Positions 12,516-23,650 of a stretch of 64,000 bases of DNA are shown one piece after another. Where the stretch lies: assembly GCA_031308135.1 (NCBI GenBank), contig JAHLJT010009436.1, positions 157,885,976 through 157,949,975 on the forward strand, in the 5' to 3' direction. The notes under the pieces were generated by a model that saw only the letters and a program-made list of their open reading frames with translations, was not told the DNA's origin and ran no database searches. Source of the DNA: Acheta domesticus (lineage: Eukaryota; Arthropoda; Insecta; Orthoptera; Gryllidae). How positions within the stretch are numbered: the first letter of the stretch is position 1; the number at the start of each line of letters is the position of its first letter. The translations under genes and the position numbers were made by a program.

Positions 12516-12690
12516 AAAAAAGCTAATTATATTCAATTGTGCTCGAAAACCAACAAAAAGTTATTTTATTTTTAATGTATTTAATAGCAATACCAGAATT
12601 ATTATTAATATTATTCTTATGGATGTTTTTTGTAAATGAATTATATAGTACTGAATTATAAATAAATAAGGCATATACCTTGCTGTGCAT
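12515..12690 (+). repeat. PLE non-coding segment, diverged copy
   Basis: The sequence from AAAAAAGCTAATTATATTCAATTG to about AAATAAATAAGGCATATACC matches the plus-strand palindrome arm at 14,608-14,790, with substitutions and short indels. Homology stops before the GIY-YIG coding part. It is a third, more diverged partial copy of the same element. Confidence 0.6.
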
Positions 12691-13373
12691 GAAAAGTTAA
12701 GTAAATATCATGAAGGTTCACATAATTAGAAACAGCCAAACAAGCTAACATGACCATTCATACTATGTTCATGAATGAACTAGTATTCTACATGGGAGCC
12801 AAACACTGGCTAACACTATAAACAATATCTGGTACAACTTAAGTCAAAGTGCCTTCCCACCATTCATAAAATAATAAATAATTAGTTCATTCATAGATAA
12901 AAAGGTGTGTATACATTAGGTGTGCTACAATTTGTGATTAGAGTAAATTGGTGAAAATCTTGTGCATGAATAAGTAGGATAATTGGAGATTGTATTATTG
13001 TAAAGAGCCCACAAAAGCAATTAGAAGAGCAATATTTGCAAAAATAGATGGGATCACTACGACGATCAAGTCCCCAAAAGTGCATATTACAAAACATAAT
13101 ACTACCATTACCACCTTACCATATTTTTGGATTATTTCATTTTATTGTATATAATTTGTAGTTGAACACTGAAGTGTATGAATCCCATCATTGCATATTC
13201 CACCCATATTGGCATGACAGTCTTATCGAGTACAATGGAATTCAAGCCATGTGCAATGCATACCAACGAAGGAATTCCATATAACATGTTTGTGTTATTT
13301 TCCATAAAACACAATCATTCAACAGTATATTACAGACAAGTATATTATATGTACCAAACCACAAATAAGTAAG

Positions 13374-13376
<3 letters not shown>

Positions 13377-13419
<43 letters not shown>
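13377..13419. repeat. (AT)n microsatellite
   Basis: Pure alternating AT run of about 43 bp. It lies in gene-free sequence about 350 bp left of the PLE endonuclease fragment. Confidence 0.95.
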
Positions 13420-13426
<7 letters not shown>

Positions 13427-13751
13427 ATTGTACATATTGAGTGAATAATAGCTATCAGAAAAAAATTATACATAAATATCTTGGTGGCCTGATGGAACAA
13501 CAATGAAGAATATGTCTATCGTACAAGAATTACAAACAAGTGTCAATCAGGTTCTGCCAGAAATTTGATGTTTTATGAAAGGGACATTCATACTTGACTT
13601 CATCAAACATAATGGCTGAGAAATACAAAGTTTTTTATATATGTAGACAGCTGCTATTGAAAAGTATTGTATTAAGTGAATCGTAACCAATAAAAAAATT
13701 GCAAAAATGTTAACTTTGGAATTATATGTGTAAAAAGTAGAGCTAACCAGA

Positions 13752-14250
13752 TTAATATACAGAAAAAGAAAAGGCCCTGGATATAGAATCTGACAAAATT
13801 CCATGATGTAATCTAATTATACATAACATAAATATGAAAATGAGTGAAGGTGAACTATGTGAGCAGGAATTATCTGATAATGTTAACACAAGTTCTGCTA
13901 AGTTTATCAATATCAGATTTTTGTTATGTTTGGTGATGAAAAGCATCTCCTTGAATAATGTTTTATTGTAGTTATTTTCTTTGTCCAAGATCTTAGTATC
14001 TTGAAAGTTGAATATATGTTTGGATTCATGGACATGTTGTGCTAGAGCACATAGTGGAATGTCTTTTTTAATGTCATACTTATGCTGGTATAATCTTTTC
14101 TTTAGGCACTGACCTGTTTGTCCTATGTAACAATTGTCGCAACCTCTACAAGGCAAAGAATAAATTATATTGCTCATATTTGCTTTGTCAATTCTGTCTT
14201 TGGTGTTGCTGAACACAGTCTTGGCAAGAATTCTTGTATGTGTCTTATTT
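13752..14250 (-). pseudogene. Penelope-like element GIY-YIG endonuclease fragment
   Basis: The minus-strand frame 14,216-13,752 begins with NTKDRIDKANMSNIIYSLPC, then RGCDNCYIGQTGQCLKKRLYQH. These match the GIY-YIG nuclease fold used by Penelope-like retroelements: IIY and YIG strands, CxxC pairs just before YIG, the Arg of KKR, the following His, and a downstream FKEMLFI Glu with a later Asn. The frame is also open upstream of 14,216 for about 10 codons (THTRILAKTVFS-like). No reverse transcriptase domain is found, and the residues after about position 120 look non-homologous, so this is a 5'-truncated, probably dead copy. An inverted copy of its first part lies at 14,770-14,900. Confidence 0.8.
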
Positions 14251-14897
14251 CTTTATAATTCAAAATTATATAAATTAATGACAAAAAAACAACCATAAGA
14301 GTAATATCAATTATAATTCTGGTATTGCTATTATGTACTTTAAAAAATAAAATAAAAATTGTTTTTGTTGGTTTTCAAGCACAATTGAATATAATTAGCT
14401 TTTTTGTTTTAAATATATATATATATATATATACACATATATATACATAAAAATATATATATACATTTAAATACTATATATATATATACACTTATATATA
14501 TATATATAAGTGTACACGTATATATATATATATACGACTTATATATATATATACACATATATATACATAAAAATATATATATACATTTAAATATATATAT
14601 ATATATTTAAAACAAAAAAGCTAATTATATTCAATTGTGCTCGAAAACCAACAAAAACAATTTTTATTTTATTTTTTAAAGTACATAATAGCAATACCAG
14701 AATTATAATTGATATTACTCTTATGGTTGTTTTTTTGTCATTAATTTATATAATTTTGAATTATAAAGAAATAAGACACATACAAGAATTCTTGCCAAGA
14801 CTGTGTTCAGCAACACCAAAGACAGAATTGACAAAGCAAATATGAGCAATATAATTTATTCTTTGCCTTGTAGAGGTTGCGACAATTGTTACATAGG

Positions 14898-14901
<4 letters not shown>
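14118..14901. repeat. Near-perfect long palindrome of PLE sequence
   Basis: The arms 14,118-14,412 and 14,608-14,901 are reverse complements with only isolated differences over about 294 bp. Each contains the start of the GIY-YIG region plus its upstream non-coding sequence. The 195-bp centre is AT-repeat DNA (14,413-14,607) with its own perfect 26-bp palindrome at about 14,489-14,514 and a direct repeat of an ATACACATATATATACATAA block. The arrangement is two 5'-truncated copies joined head to head. Confidence 0.85.

Positions 14902-14903
<2 letters not shown>

Positions 14904-14956
<53 letters not shown>
14904..14956. repeat. (AT)n microsatellite replacing part of the PLE copy
   Basis: An alternating AT run follows immediately after the GIY-YIG coding sequence (...ACATAGGACA) of the plus-strand copy. 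The element resumes at about 14,985 with its terminal repeat. In the minus-strand copy the coding sequence continues past this point, so the microsatellite marks a deletion or replacement in the plus-strand copy. Confidence 0.85.
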
Positions 14957-14962
<6 letters not shown>

Positions 14963-14984
14963 GTAATGCCCATATATATATATA

Positions 14985-15180
14985 CAATGTGTAATGTTTA
15001 TACATAGTTTTTAATATGCAATTGTAATTGACATTGTGACAATGTTTGTAAAAACCGTGTTAAACTTATCCAGCCCTGAGGATGGAGTAATAAAAACTCC
15101 GAAACGTCGGCTAACTGACATATCTTATTATTTTGGACCAAAACCCGTGAACCACGCAAATGGAATCGTCTACAGATGGT
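14985..15180 (+). mobile_element. PLE terminal repeat, sense
   Basis: This is the mirror of 12,320-12,515: it runs from ACAATGTGTAATG through the CTGAGGA...GAAAC block to ACCCGTGAACCACGCAAATGG. It lies downstream of the plus-oriented GIY-YIG arm, as expected for the 3' terminal repeat of a Penelope-like element. Confidence 0.6.
15076..15122 (+). ncRNA. Candidate hammerhead ribozyme motif
   Basis: CTGAGGA (15,076-15,082) is followed by a 5-bp hairpin GGAGT/ACTCC (15,084-15,088 with 15,096-15,100), GAAA (15,101-15,104), and a short stem III GTCGG/CTGAC (15,106-15,110 with 15,115-15,119) with a CTAA loop. A possible A15.1-U16.1 pair is 15,104 with 15,121. Differences from the consensus are an extra T at 15,083, a C-A mismatch at 15,105/15,120 and no clear stem I. 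The core is retained in the diverged copy at 12.4 kb, although that copy has only a 4-bp stem II. Confidence 0.45.
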
Positions 15181-15573
15181 CATGAAACACAGCAGAAAAA
15201 TGACAATTGTAATTCACGTGCATAATTGTGGTATGGGGCTAAGGGTTTAGGGAGAGGTAGCATCTTTCACCATTAGGGATTAGCTCTATTGGACACTAGT
15301 CCTCACCAAACCCAGGGGCAAGTGAAGCGTAATACAGATGCTAGGCGTCAAATAGCCTCTCCTTGCCCAAGATCGTCCGTGCATGGTGAAGAGCCACATC
15401 CTGCCTGAGGTAGCCCTGCTTTAACAAAACACGGCGGATCTAGAGGAGCCAACCTCGACAAAAAAAAACCTTGTCCAAGGTGTGAACAACCGTGCCGAGG
15501 GACTGCATCCGAACGATGTGACGGAGGGTAAGAAGTCGCAAACGCGTGCCCTTCAGAAACTGGCAAACTCTGA

Positions 15574-17075
15574 TTGATATTCTGCCTTACTCCAGCAAGC
15601 GGGGCTCTGCTGGAGCCGACTGAATATATCCCTAGCTACTCGTGGGACCACTCATGGAAACTGAAACGCAAGCAAAAAACGACCAGCAAAACAAAAAACA
15701 AGAAAAAAACAAAAAAAGAGGAAGGAGAATGCTACGAATATCAAAATAACATGTGTGTACAGGAAGATCAGCTACAAATACAGAAAAGTTATTATGGAAC
15801 GTATGGCAGCAATGTATTGCTGAAAATAAAGAACTCAAAACCATCATAACTGATCTTCAGACAAAAGTAAACTTTTTAATAATGAAAGATGCTAAATATA
15901 CACAAAACAGTGATAAAGTATTACAAGAAAGTAACAGAACGGGATCGTCTAGAGGAAGATACAGTCCAGAAAACTCCGATGAAGAAGAAAAATTATTAGC
16001 CAGGGAAACAGACGCTTATATCAAAACATAAGAAAAGAAAAGCTTCAAGTTCACCAGAAAAAAAACGCGCCTTTGGGAAAAAAATAGGATTGTGCAGAAT
16101 CACGAGCCAAAAAAGACAAAACCACCACCAATAATATTGAGCGGTGTGGAAGATTACAATAAAATCCTTCAGAAAAATATGAAGACCAAAAATCTTAAAG
16201 CTAAAGCTGTTATGCTGAACAATCAACAAATTAAATTCAAGGTGGAATCAGAATCAGAATATAGGGAACTGACTGAATATTTAAATAAAATGGAAATGGA
16301 ATGGCATACTTATGAGAACAAACAAACAGGCCAATAAGAGTCATGGTAAAGGGCCTGCATCCTACATGCACAGAGACAGAAATTAAGGAGGAATTAGAAC
16401 TTAACAATTTTAATATCGTTAGTGTTGTAAATATTACCAAAAAATTAAGGAGAATGGTGGGGTTAAAATTTTCCTTTACCCCTGTTCATGCTAACATTTG
16501 AAAATTCAGAAGATATCAAAAGAATCTTTAAAATAGATTCCCTGTGTCACTTGAAGGTCACAATTGAAGCGCGGAGAAGAAGCAACCTCATACCACAATG
16601 CAAAAGGTGTCAGCGGTTTGAACACACGCAGAAATTCTTCCAGCGCAAACCTGCCTGTGTAAAGTGCGCAGGGAATCATAAAACAATCGAGTGCACGAAG
16701 AAAAAGAGCGATCCTCTTCTCTGTGTAAATTGCAGTAAAGCTCACCCCGTGAACTATAGAGGGTGCTTAGTTGCTGAAGAACTTCAAAAAAGAAGAAATA
16801 ATATACTTAACAACAAAACGTCCCAAACAAAGAATAACACACTATCAAAAATCTTCAATTCTAAAAGAGTCATTGAAGGTAAAACTTATGCACAAACTAC
16901 CAAAGAAGGTGATGTACAACAATCAGTTAAAGATACTCACCAAATGCAAGTTGAACAAATCACCATGATGGACATGCTTCAAAATATAATGTGCATGATG
17001 GACAAAATATCACAAAGGCTTGATAAGCTGGAAAGCAATAACCTTGGCACAGTATCACATGGAGTTAAAAGATGA
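15574..17075 (+). pseudogene. LINE ORF1 (gag-like), frameshifted
   Basis: Product: the RNA-binding nucleocapsid-like protein of a Jockey-type LINE. Three frames carry the pieces in order: a Lys/Glu-rich N-terminal segment (15,753-16,031), a 'KPPPIILSGVEDY' segment that begins the central RNA-binding region (16,092-16,337), and the C-terminal part (16,488-17,075). The C-terminal part has three zinc-knuckle-like clusters beginning CKRCQRFEH, CVKCAGNHKT and CVNCSKAH. The first knuckle reads TQKFFQRKP where a Cys is expected, so it is probably damaged. Frameshifts fall near 16,030-16,090, 16,330 and 16,490. Confidence 0.8.
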
Positions 17076-19724
17076 AATAGAAGGACATAAGAATAGCTAC
17101 ATGGAACGCAAACGGTTTACAAAATAGAAAACAAGAAATAGAAGTTTTTTTTCACATCACAAAATATTGACGTTTGTTTGATCTCCGAAACTCATTCTAC
17201 AGAACAGACTTACATTAAACTAAGTGGATATAGTGTATATCCAGATAACAAAGCAAGAGGTGGCAGTGCTATTTTGATAAAAAGCACAATTGATCATTGT
17301 GAAGAATGCCATCTAAAATTAGCTGAACTTCAACTAACTGTAGTAACAATAAAATGTGTGAAGCAACATCTGAATATTGGTGCAATCTCCTGTCCCTCAA
17401 GGCACAATATTAAGAGAATGGAATACAAACAATTCCTAGAACACACGGGAGAGAGGTTTGTAGTTGGGGGAGACTATAACGCCAAAGATGTGGACTGGGG
17501 ACCTAGGCTCACCACCAAGAAAGGCAATGAACTAAGGGAAGCAATAAGAGAGAGTGGATGCACTTTTCATTCTACAGGCAAACCTACGTATTGGCCTTCC
17601 GACCAGAATAAAATACCCGATCTTTTAGACTTCTTTATATCAAGGAAGGTGTCCTTAAATTTTGTTGATATTGAAGAAAACTCTGATCTGAGCTCTGATC
17701 ACTCTGCTGTGGTTCTCACATTAAGTGAGAGAATAATTCAGAAAATTGGAAGACCAGTATTAATAAACAAGACAACTGACTGGGAGAGCTTTAAGATTGA
17801 ACTGGAAAATAATATTAATCTAGAAACTGTGCTAAAGACTATACAACAGTTGGAAATGGAAGTTGAGAGATTTACGTACAGAATCCAAGAAGCGGCATGG
17901 AATAACACAAGACAAATTGCCTTCAAGACTGTAGGAAACAACTACCCTACAGAAATCAGGAAGTTAGTTAAAGAAAAAAGACGTGCTAGAAGAAGATGGC
18001 AACAGACTCGCGATCCACATGATAAAACAATACTTAATAACAAAACTCAAAGTCGTAAGAGAGAAATTAAGAAATTGAAAGATGTGTCAATAGCTTCCTA
18101 TTTGAATAATTTGACTGCAGATAAAACATCTGACTATTCGCTGTGGAAAGCAACCAAAAGACTTAAAAAGCCAGTCACCCAAATTCCACCCATTCAAAAA
18201 ATAAATGGTTCCTGAGCATGAGACAGTAAACAGAAGGCAGACACCTTTTCAAAATACCTTGAAGAAATCTTTCAGCCGAATGATATACATTCTGATGTGG
18301 ACACTGAAGAAAATACAAATAGTGAATTTGAAGAAATAGAATTTGTTACTAAAAAAGAACTAATTAATGAGATAAGAACGAACATTAATGACAAAAAAGC
18401 TCCTGGTTTTGATCTTATCATGGGTGAAATTCTGAAACAGTTACCAAATAAGGGGGTAGTAATGCTAATGTATTTAATCAATGCAGTCTTTATACTAAAA
18501 CATTTTCCTAGTATATGGAAGGTTGCTGAAATCATCATGATCCCCAAACCAGGAAAATTGCTCAGTGAAGTCAAGTCGTATAGGCCAATATCTTTGCTGC
18601 CCATCATTTCAAAAGTCTTTGAGAAGTTGCTGTTAGAAAGGTTAAAACCAATAATTGAAAGAAAAAAATTGATCCCAAATCATCAGTTCGGATTCAGACA
18701 GAAACACTCTACAATAGACCAAGTCCATAGAATCAACAATACAATAGAGGAAACATTAGAAGAAAAACTGGTCTGTTCAGCTATCTTCCTTGATGTAGCC
18801 CAGGCGTTCGATAAGGTTGATCAGGGGTTGATTTTTAAACTAAATAAGCAATTACCCCCACAGTATGTAAAACTGTTAAAATCCTACATATCTGAGAGAC
18901 TCTTTTGGGTCAGAGTAGAAGAAGAATACTCAGAGCTAAAAGAGATAAGAGCAGGCGTGCCGCAAGGAAGTGTTTTGGGGCCCGTTCTCTATTTATTGTA
19001 TACGAGCGATATCCCACAAAACGAAAACGTAATTGTAGCGACCTTTGCTAATGATACAGCCTTGATGGTTACGCACCCAGACGTGCAGGAGGCCACAGGC
19101 ATATTACAAAATGCTTGTAATCAAATACACTCTTGGACAAAAATTTGGAAGATCAAATTAAATGAGTCAAAATCTGTGCACATAAATTTTACAAACAAGA
19201 GAATTGTAAGCACCCCTTCTCTCATGTTAAATGGCCTTAAAGTACCTTACGCAAACACTGCTAAATACTTAGGCATGACATTAAATACTAAACTGCGATG
19301 GAAGGAACACGTGAAAAAGAAAAAGAATGAATTAAATCTTAAATATAGACAATTGTACTGGCTTTTGGGACGTGCTTCTCAACTGTCCATACACAACAAA
19401 ATCTTAATCTACAACCAAATCTTGAAACCGATTTGGCTCTATGGTGTTCAACTCTGGGGAAGCACCAAGGAAAGCAATATGAAATCAATACAGACCTTCC
19501 AAAACAAAGTACAGCGAAACATTGTAAATGCCCCGTGGTACATTAGAAATAGGAATCTACATCGTGATCTTGGAGTTCCCTATGTGTCAAGTGAAATTAG
19601 AAGATTCGCTGCCAAACATGAAATGAGACTGTATGAACATGTTAACTTAGAAGCCATTCAACTTTTGGATAACCGTAACCAGCGGAGGAAACTAAAGAGG
19701 ACCAAGCCCTTTGAATTAATTTAA
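17072..19724 (+). pseudogene. LINE ORF2 (endonuclease plus reverse transcriptase), disabled
   Basis: The start ATG overlaps the ORF1 stop. A TAG follows two codons later (17,078-17,080), and a frameshift in a T-run near 17,147 separates the TWNANG start of the endonuclease from the rest (17,178 on). Endonuclease motifs visible are ISETH, GGDYNAKDVDWG and SSDHSAVV. Two in-frame TGA codons at 18,213 and 18,219 lie between the endonuclease and the reverse transcriptase. The reverse transcriptase shows YRPISLLPIISKVFEKLL, HQFGFRQKHST, FLDVAQAFDKV, AGVPQGSVLGP and then FANDTAL at about codon 252 (19,044-19,061) where the family has F/YADD. The Asp to Asn change fits one G-to-A substitution and should abolish polymerisation. 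Confidence 0.88.
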
Positions 19725-19907
19725 TATTGACAATAAATTTATTTTGATATTGTGAATTAAATACATACTACACTATTGAGTGAACATGTAAATAATATTT
19801 TAACTTAGATTTAAGAATATATGTAAATTGATGGTTGGTCATTTGTGACCAGTTTCAATCTTTGACGCTCTGGCGTAATAACAAAAAATAATAATAATTG
19901 CGGTATG

Positions 19908-22900
19908 TATTCTTGGTGCGGTTTCTTCATTTTCAGTTACAGTCACAAGATGAAAGCTGCGGACCTACAATGCGCTTAAAATTTTCAAGAAAGGCTCTAA
20001 CCGGGTAAGGAAGGCTTCCGGCCTTAGTTTGCAAATCGACTAAGATTTTTTCCACATGTTTGGACGTATAAAATTTTATTCTTTTCGAAATAAGAGGCTA
20101 TATGGTAAGTATTGAGAGCGAAGAACTTTTTTCGCGTTTAAGTAAAGAAAATAATCATTTTATGACATTTGTTTTATTTTTTTTGCTTCTGATATAAACT
20201 TTGCCATAATAATTAGTTACAAAATTTACTTTTAGATGCCTTTATATTCATGAATAGAATAATAAATTGATTAAAATATTTTTTCAATAAAAATGTTAAC
20301 CAAAAATTTATTTATTTTTTTTAAAAATTCACTTAGTTCATAAACTTCCAGGAGGAGTTTCAGATAGTGCTACTTATAAAATGTAGACAATTTCATAAGC
20401 TTTTGATTGCTCAAACCGGCAAATGTCTAGGATTTGATTTACGACCTAGCAGGTCGATTTTGTAAACTTGCTTTTATACGATTTCCGTGTCTTTTTAATG
20501 TAATATGTTTTAATATGTTTATAAAATATGTAATATTGTCAGAATTTATACAAATTATAGAAAAGTCTTAGAATTGTTGGAAATCTTTATTGTACATCGA
20601 ATAATATTTTTATTCAAAATAAAAATGCTTTATATGTCATAAAATACACGTATATATACAAACTAACAATATTTTAGTCGTCATCACTATCTTCGTTGAT
20701 TACAGGTTCAATATTTCCATCAATAAAAATCCGAGATAAAATTGCAGTGGGCCTGACAATGGAATGAAAGGAAGAATGAGATGGACGTGTAATGTAAATG
20801 TTTGCTTGTTTACATATAACTTTCACATGTGTATCCCGATTTCAATTATTTCCCGTTTGCCTTTAAGAGAGTAATTTCCCGATGGTACCACCATTACTAT
20901 GTAATAAATTCTAAAATTTCTGATTAAAAGATTTTATAAATAATGAAGTGGAACACTATTATTTTGGAAACAATAGTGCCTGCAACAAGCAGGTTTTTTT
21001 GCAAAATTTAGCTTTACGGTAGATATTTGAATGACTTAAATCTGATACTGAAAATTCGAAACATCTTTTAATTTTGTATTTACATGAAGCTCATGAGCCA
21101 CACACGAATCTCATATAATACTTTCAAAAATTTCTCAAAAATGTCCCCATAAATTGTTCTTAAAAATATGTTGCTCAAATGGATTGAAGTTCTCTTAAAA
21201 ATTCATAAGTGGCTGTTTTTCTTTAACTTATTTCAATTTTCGAAAATTTTGCACCTTCGCAAAAGTATGCAACTTCGCAAAAGTGTAAACTTGTATATTT
21301 CCTACAGTATTATTGAAGCTAAGTACTGTAAAGGACTCACCTTTATCAGCACTTTAAATGATTTCATGTACACGGGTTTTTGTTTAATTTTGAATTAAAT
21401 GGAGCGATTTTTTTAATATGATTACAATCAATTTTCGGAAAAAATGTCCCACTTCTTCTTCGTAATTTTTGTGTGGATGTATAATAATATGGCACGATTA
21501 ATGTGACACTGCGTAATAATATGGCCCAAGTGTTCTATTCCAATTAAAACTGAATTATAAAAATACACAAACGTGTACTACATGGCTTTTCATTTTGGTA
21601 GAGAGAGAGAGAGACGATGCAAGGAGGGAACAATATACGAGTATTCCCTTTTCCACCAAAGTCACTGAAAAGCTAAAAGTAAAAATTCAATCTAGAAACA
21701 TGTAGACTTTGCAGTAGAAGAAAACACTTAAAAGTAAAAACTAATTTAGAACATTCATAAAATTACTACCCATCCCCGCAATAGAACTCCGTAGCCGTGG
21801 CCAACTTCGAATCTTTGAGTTTACGCATTTCATGAAAATCTCGTTAAGTTTATTTGTTTTCGGGGCGGTAGATTTCGAAATCGTTCGGCTGTCACACGTT
21901 TTGGCTATGCGTCTGCAGTACTACTCGTACTTCACTCGGAGTCCAGGCCGTTGCATCGAAAGTGCGTTAGTGAGTGCAAGAGCCATTTCACCACGCTCTG
22001 TTGACAAACAACGGAAACGACCCATTCGCTGCAGTGTCTGAGGAAGCGGTTAAGTGGGCAGCAAAAGAACAAGCTGAGAAACGCATCAGATCTTCGCATT
22101 ACTCTTGCGACCCGATTCAAAAGTACCGCCCCTTCCCGAATAGGACAGGCGAAATTCGCGTCATTACTTTGACGCACATTAAAATTATTTAGAACTAAGC
22201 ATACACGTTCCTACTGAATTATTGTTTTGTACAAACTTTTATAATGGATGTAGAACGCTATGAAACTCAACATGACCGTCGTCGAGTCTCCCCAGTAAGG
22301 CATTTACGTAGAAATATAATGATGACGATCATGATTATGTTGATGTAATAAGAAATGAGCGTGAACATGTGGCATGAATATTGTGGAATCATACGCAGGG
22401 GAAATGGAATAACTTCGAAGGAAATGGAATAACTACTTTGAACTCCAGTCAATTCCACGTAGATCGTTTGGAAATGGAACGTCGACGCCAGTGGCCGAAA
22501 TCGACCGTTCTGGCCGTTACACCACTGCCTATCCATACACGAGGTGGTGGTGGCTAATCAGGGGCAGTCATTCTTTTCTAGATTATTTTACTTAAATTGT
22601 GGTAAAGTAGTCCATCTATTTCTCTTCTATTAAATCAAATAACGTTAAAAACGTGCTAACTATTGAGTAAATTCCAATATTTATTCATCGTTGTTTCTTT
22701 CGGAAGTGTTTGCTTTATAACACCACGATCTAGCATAAACATGGCTGAGTAATTAATATTTCCCAAAATGTCACGAATGGTTTTTGGGACAACTGCCCTC
22801 TGGATCAATGTCTCCACACTGGTTACGTTTCACACTCTTATAACTCTTCTTGCAACTCTACCGTTTTCTGAGCGCGAATTTCTTATTTTTAGTTGTAATA
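19908..22900. other. AT-rich intergenic DNA, no gene seen
   Basis: No recognisable coding region or mobile element could be supported here. A short (GA)n run occurs at about 21,600-21,616. The stretch 21,780-22,560 is less AT-rich and has a few short ORFs on both strands without recognisable features. Confidence 0.5.
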
Positions 22901-22939
22901 GAATAAAAGTTGACACATGGCTATGTCATTGTCATGATT

Positions 22940-23650
22940 AACTGGGGCGGGACAAGAAAACTGGAGCAGGAATGGTCGGGACCAGATGAGGTGGGGGGAA
23001 ACGCGAGTCTGGGAGGGGCCGAGCGGCGAGAAAACGGGGCATTTGGCAGTGGATGGGGACGGACGGGACGAGGTTGACTGAGGCGAAGCAGTGCAGAGGG
23101 TTCGAGGCGAAGTGGAGGAAGCGGGCCGGAGGAGGCGGGGCAGAGAAGGTGGGGCGGAGGAAGCGGGGCGGGGAAGCGGGGCGGGGGAAGTGGGGCGGAG
23201 GAGGCGGGCGGAGGAAGAGAGGTGGGGGAAGCAGGGCGGGGGAAGCGGGGCGGAGGAAGCGGGGCGGAGGAGGCGGGCGGAGGAGGCAGGGCGGAGGAGA
23301 CGGGGTGGAGGAAGCGGGGCGGGGAAACGGGACGGGGGAAGCGGGATGGAGGAGACGGGGTGGAGGAAGCGGGGCAGGGAAGCGGGGCGGAGGACGCAAG
23401 GTAGAGGAAGCGGGGTGGAGGGAAGCGGGGCGGGGGAAGCGGGGCGGAGGAGACGGGGCGGAGGAGGCGGGGCGGAAGAGGCAGGACGGAGGAAGAGAGG
23501 TGGGGGAAGCAGGGCGGGGGAAGCGGGGCGGAGGAGACGGGGCGGAGGAAGCGGGGCGGAGGAGGCGGAGCGGAGGAGGCAGAGCGGAGGAAGCGGGGTG
23601 AAGGAAGCGGGGTGGGGAAGTGGGACGGAAGAAGCGGAGCGGAAGAAGTT
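22940..23650. repeat. Purine-rich GC minisatellite
   Basis: About 0.7 kb of degenerate tandem repeats built from GGAGGAAGCGGGGC and GGAGGAGGCGGGGC-type units. The plus strand is almost only G, A and sparse C. Runs of three to five G every few bases give many potential G-quadruplexes. ORFs of up to 270 codons on both strands simply translate the repeat (Gly/Arg/Glu on plus, Pro/Ser/Leu on minus) and are not taken as genes. Confidence 0.9.

Larger units (their letters stand above)
15236..19893 (+). mobile_element. Nearly full-length Jockey-type LINE
   Basis: A non-LTR retrotransposon with the order 5' UTR, gag-like ORF1 with zinc knuckles, ORF2 with apurinic-type endonuclease and reverse transcriptase, then a short AT-rich 3' UTR ending ACAAAAAATAATAATA. 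It is flanked by a likely target-site duplication: ATAATTGTGGTATG at 15,222-15,235 and ATAATTGCGGTATG at 19,894-19,907, with one mismatch. ORF1 stop and ORF2 start overlap as ATGA at 17,072-17,075, which is usual for this group. The copy is dead: ORF1 has several frameshifts, and ORF2 has nonsense and frameshift lesions plus a lost catalytic Asp. Confidence 0.85.

Noticed and set aside
13377..14956. Regularly repeated AT tracts considered as a CRISPR-like array
   Set aside because: These are simple (AT)n microsatellites and palindrome arms in a eukaryotic genome. There are no unique spacers between constant repeats.
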